Source: Desulfuromonadales bacterium
GTDB taxonomy: Bacteria > Desulfobacterota > Desulfuromonadia > Desulfuromonadales > JACZKF01
Direction: 5' to 3'
Assembly: GCA_014860175.1 (NCBI GenBank)
Contig: JACZKF010000595.1
Location: 1-7,698, forward strand
DNA: 7,698 bases
The position numbers and the translations under genes are program-made. Under the pieces are notes generated by a model. The model searched no databases and was not told the DNA's origin. It was given only the letters and a program-made list of their open reading frames with translations. Shown piece after piece: positions 5,574-7,698 of this stretch (position 1 is its first letter; the number at the start of each line of letters is the position of its first letter).

Positions 5574-6695
5574 TTGAGCGGATCGGTCGGCATCGTCAAA
5601 ACGGAACAGGTGATCTTCGACACCGAACTGCGGCTGGAAAGCGGCCGGGTGCTCGGACCGATCGCCTTGGCCTACGAAACTTACGGGCGACTCAATGCCG
5701 AGCGTTCCAACGCCATCATGGTCTGTCACGCCTGGACCGGCAACGCCCATGCCGCCGGGCGCCACAGCGCCGACGAGCGCAAACCGGGATGGTGGGACGA
5801 CATGATCGGCCCCGGCAAGGTTCTCGATACCGATCGTTTTTTCGTCCTCTGCTCCAACGTCATCGGCTCCTGCTGCGGCTCCACCGGCCCCGCCAGCCTC
5901 AACCCCCGCACCGGCAAACCGTATAATCTGGCTTTTCCGGTGCTGATGGTGCGTGACATGGTGCGGGCGCAGAAGCTGCTGCTCGATCATCTGGCCATCC
6001 CTTCCCTGCTGTCGGTGATCGGCGGCAGCATGGGGGCGATGCAGGCCCTGGAATGGGGGATCCACTACCCGCAGCTGGTGCGCTCCATCATCCCCATCGC
6101 CGGCACCGGCCGCACCTCGCCGATGTCGATCGCCCTCAATGCGGTGGCGCGCCAGGCGATCTTCAACGATCCGATGTGGAAAAAGGGGAATTACCGGGCC
6201 GAGCACCCGCCGGCCGACGGACTCGCCCTGGCCCGGGCCATCGGCCACATCTCCTTTCTCTCCGACGCCTCGATGCAGCTCAAGTTTGGCCGGCGTTTCT
6301 CCATGCGCGACGGCCTGTTCGACTTCTTCGGTCAGTTCGAAATCGAGCGCTACCTCGGCTATAACGGCGCCAGCTTTGTCGAGCGCTTCGATACCAACAG
6401 CTTCCTCTACCTGGCCAAGGCCCTCGACCTGTACGATGTGGCCTGGAACTTCGAAGGGCTGGAAGACGCCCTGGCGCAACTGGCCTGCCCCTCCCTCTGG
6501 TTTGCCTTCACCTCCGACTGGCTCTACCCCCCCTACCAGACCGAGGAGACGGTAAACGCCCTTACCCAACTCGGCAAACAGGTCGAGTACCACCTGATCG
6601 ACTCGGATTACGGGCACGACTCGTTCCTGGTCGAGCCGGAAAAATTCACCCCTTTCGTGGTGGAGTTCCTCGACCGGGTCGCTGCTGGCAGTTGA
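5574..6695 (+). CDS. metX: Homoserine O-acetyltransferase (MetX family)
   Basis: 373-residue alpha/beta hydrolase-fold acyltransferase, normal for MetX (about 370-390), acting in the cytosol. It transfers an acyl group, usually acetyl from acetyl-CoA, to homoserine in the first step committed to methionine. The nucleophile is Ser152 in GGSMGAMQALEWG. Asp315 (FTSDWLYPP) and His348 (DYGHDSF) complete the triad. LESGRVLGPIALAYETYGRLN and VCHAWTGNAHAAG are family blocks. The start appears to be TTG at 5574: the frame from here gives the standard MSxSVGIV-type N-terminus and the next ATG is deep inside conserved sequence. The ribosome site is GGGTGGAG (5564-5571), with short spacing to TTG. The gene is under the second SAM riboswitch and has its own promoter. 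Some MetX proteins use succinyl-CoA; the acyl donor cannot be decided here. No intrinsic terminator is visible after it. Confidence 0.92.
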   Translation: MSGSVGIVKTEQVIFDTELRLESGRVLGPIALAYETYGRLNAERSNAIMVCHAWTGNAHAAGRHSADERKPGWWDDMIGPGKVLDTDRFFVLCSNVIGSCCGSTGPASLNPRTGKPYNLAFPVLMVRDMVRAQKLLLDHLAIPSLLSVIGGSMGAMQALEWGIHYPQLVRSIIPIAGTGRTSPMSIALNAVARQAIFNDPMWKKGNYRAEHPPADGLALARAIGHISFLSDASMQLKFGRRFSMRDGLFDFFGQFEIERYLGYNGASFVERFDTNSFLYLAKALDLYDVAWNFEGLEDALAQLACPSLWFAFTSDWLYPPYQTEETVNALTQLGKQVEYHLIDSDYGHDSFLVEPEKFTPFVVEFLDRVAAGS

Positions 6696-6709
6696 CCGAC
6701 ACCAACCAG

Positions 6710-6859
6710 AATCCTAATCTTTTAGCCGCAGACTCACGCAGATAAACACAGATAAAGACGAATCCCCATGACAAGTGCTAATTTTTGACTGTTCGGATCG
6801 GGATGACTCGGCTCTAGGTATTAATCTGCGTGCATCTGTGGCTAAAGAAGACTTGGATT
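6710..6859. repeat. Imperfect inverted repeat element made of 10-bp units
   Basis: The left arm (6710-6743) and right arm (6824-6859) are inverted copies. The core 23 bases (6721-6743 and 6824-6846) match with about four mismatches, and pairing continues outward to AATCC (6710-6714) / GGATT (6855-6859). The left arm starts a row of 10-bp units: CGCAGACTCA (6727-6736), CGCAGATAAA (6737-6746), CACAGATAAA (6747-6756). The right arm holds two inverted units of the same type. The 80-bp centre shows no gene. It occupies most of the gap between the convergent metX and minus-strand genes. Confidence 0.75.
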
Positions 6860-6892
6860 ATTTTCTTTCTGGTCTAGGCGGGAAAAATCGGA

Positions 6893-7081
6893 TCAGGATT
6901 TCGGCTCTTCCGTGAACAGGTCGAGCTGGCGGTAGCGATGTTCGGCGATTTTGAAGGGGAACGGCTGGAAGCGGGGGCAGTCGAGCAGCAGCACGCCAGC
7001 CGGCTGCCGGCAGGCGCGCACACATTTGCGGCACATGGAGTTGCATTGGCTGCGGGGCAGCAAGATTTTTTCTCTGGGCAC
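6893..7081 (-). CDS. Small cysteine-rich protein of unknown function
   Basis: 62 residues from a GTG start (7081-7079). GGAGAG (minus strand, 7092-7087) lies 5 nt upstream, a good ribosome binding site that supports this frame over the overlapping ones. Five cysteines are arranged C13-x3-C17-x2-C20-x3-C24-x10-C35, followed by a PRFQPFPF segment. The first half is basic (several Arg and Lys). This pattern suggests a metal-binding knuckle (zinc or Fe-S) but I do not recognise a named family. No signal peptide or membrane segment is visible. It follows selU by 66 bp on the same strand and may be co-transcribed with it; no terminator is seen between them. Residues after about 45 show no conserved-looking feature. 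A chance frame is the alternative, but the cysteine spacing and ribosome site argue for a real gene. Confidence 0.65.
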   Translation of the reverse strand: MPREKILLPRSQCNSMCRKCVRACRQPAGVLLLDCPRFQPFPFKIAEHRYRQLDLFTEEPKS

Positions 7082-7147
7082 GTCGGCTCTCCGGGGCTGG
7101 CGCCATTGTCGTCGAAGCCGGCCCGGAAGTAAATCGGCAAAAGCAGA

Positions 7148-7698
7148 TCAGCTCCGATCGGCTCCCGCCTCGGCGTGCAGAATCCTCCCGATCGCCTCCT
7201 TCAACCGGCTGACCCCCTCCTCTTCCGGCTCGATCTCAATCTCGATCCGGTTTTGCGGCCGGGTGTGTTCGTAAAGCGGGTCGTAGTAGCGCAGCATCAG
7301 TTCGCAGCTGAGCTCTTCCCATTGGCCGGACTGGAGAAGGAGCAGCAGGCGGTCGACGGTCTCGCCGCCAAGGCGGGGACGGATCGCTTTCAGGGGACGG
7401 GCAAAGGCCTCCTTGAGGCTGTCGCGAGCCGGGTAGTCGGCGAGGATCACCCGTGCCCGGTGCTCCAGCGAGGCGTTGATCCACAAGGTGGTCTCCACCT
7501 GCAAGGCCTGGTAGAGCTTCGGCGGCAGGACCAGCTTGCCGATATGCCGGCTCTCCCCTTCGGCCAGGGCATACCCCTGAGGAGGGATCTGCCGCAACTC
7601 CTCCCAGAGCAGGGCCTCGAACATCTTCTGTCCTGGCTGCGGCGCCAGGCCGAGGCCGCCAAAGGCACTCCCCCGGTGATTGGCCAACCCTTCCAGGT
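7148..7698 (-). CDS. selU: tRNA 2-selenouridine synthase SelU/MnmH, C-terminal half (5' end off window)
   Basis: About 183 residues are visible and the frame stays open to the right edge, so the rhodanese domain with its catalytic cysteine is outside the window (the family is about 350-370 residues). The enzyme replaces sulfur with selenium, using selenophosphate, in 2-thiouridine at wobble position 34 of tRNAs for Lys, Glu and Gln, through a geranylated intermediate. The recognisable block at the edge is LEGLANHRGSAFGGLG followed by PQPGQKMFEALLWEEL, characteristic of SelU just after the nucleotide-binding part. Downstream come INASLEHRARVILADYP and a charged C-terminal helix region. A start at 7687 (TTG) would be artificial, because conserved residues continue upstream of it. 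Its presence implies selenophosphate synthesis (selD) elsewhere in the genome. Confidence 0.9.
   Translation of the reverse strand, partial: LEGLANHRGSAFGGLGLAPQPGQKMFEALLWEELRQIPPQGYALAEGESRHIGKLVLPPKLYQALQVETTLWINASLEHRARVILADYPARDSLKEAFARPLKAIRPRLGGETVDRLLLLLQSGQWEELSCELMLRYYDPLYEHTRPQNRIEIEIEPEEEGVSRLKEAIGRILHAEAGADRS

Noticed and set aside
5487..6617. 376-codon minus-strand frame opposite metX
   Set aside because: Antisense shadow of metX, which carries an intact catalytic triad on the plus strand. The Gly/Ala/Val-rich translation has no recognisable motif.
6775..6783. GTGCTAATT resembling the SAM-I hallmark in the metX downstream region
   Set aside because: No P1, P2 or GGAGGGA/GAAGCC segments surround it and no terminator follows; an isolated 9-base likeness.
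6696..6892. CRISPR-like array or insertion sequence in the repeat region after metX
   Set aside because: Units are adjacent decamers without spacers, and there is no transposase frame or target-site duplication visible.

Overview
This window is a compact sulfur amino acid locus from a GC-rich, probably anaerobic bacterium. The best taxonomic guess is Desulfuromonadales (Geobacter, Desulfuromonas or Geoalkalibacter relatives). That guess rests on protein style (IscR-like Rrf2 regulator, MetX, SelU ending), SAM-I leaders upstream of met genes in a proteobacterial-looking genome, and degenerate intergenic short repeats. It is an inference, not a database result.

Layout, left to right. (1) Positions 1-665, minus strand: 5' part of gluQ (glutamyl-Q tRNA(Asp) synthetase), running off the left edge. 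(2) Positions 666-841: divergent promoter region with one TTGACA-type promoter for each direction. (3) Positions 842-1291: an Rrf2-family regulator with an IscR-like Cys3-His cluster motif, closed by a clean terminator. (4) Positions 1507-2460: cysK, with its own promoter region containing several inverted repeats. (5) Positions 2461-2896: promoter, complete SAM-I riboswitch and intrinsic terminator. (6) Positions 2897-4045 and 4104-5255: two paralogous gamma-family PLP enzymes, best matched to MetI (cystathionine gamma-synthase / O-acetylhomoserine thiolyase) and MetC (cystathionine beta-lyase). They are separated by 58 bp holding a degenerate 9-bp tandem repeat. (7) Positions 5252-5573: a second promoter, SAM-I riboswitch and terminator, then an extra hairpin. 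(8) Positions 5574-6695: metX, probably with a TTG start. (9) Positions 6696-6892: convergent intergenic region with an imperfect inverted repeat built of 10-bp units. (10) Minus strand: a 62-residue cysteine-rich protein (6893-7081) and the C-terminal half of selU (from 7148 off the right edge).

How it works together: CysK makes cysteine; MetX activates homoserine by acylation; MetI joins the activated homoserine to cysteine (or sulfide); MetC cleaves cystathionine to homocysteine. Two near-identical SAM-sensing leaders would shut metI-metC and metX together when SAM is abundant. cysK has no SAM riboswitch and sits next to a likely Fe-S-sensing Rrf2 regulator, so cysteine and methionine supply appear to be under different signals. 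Both flanking genes modify the tRNA wobble position (Q34 and U34).

No wholly new system is evident. The items most worth following up are the Rrf2/cysK pairing, the small Cys-rich gene beside selU, the two repeat elements, and the metX start region.
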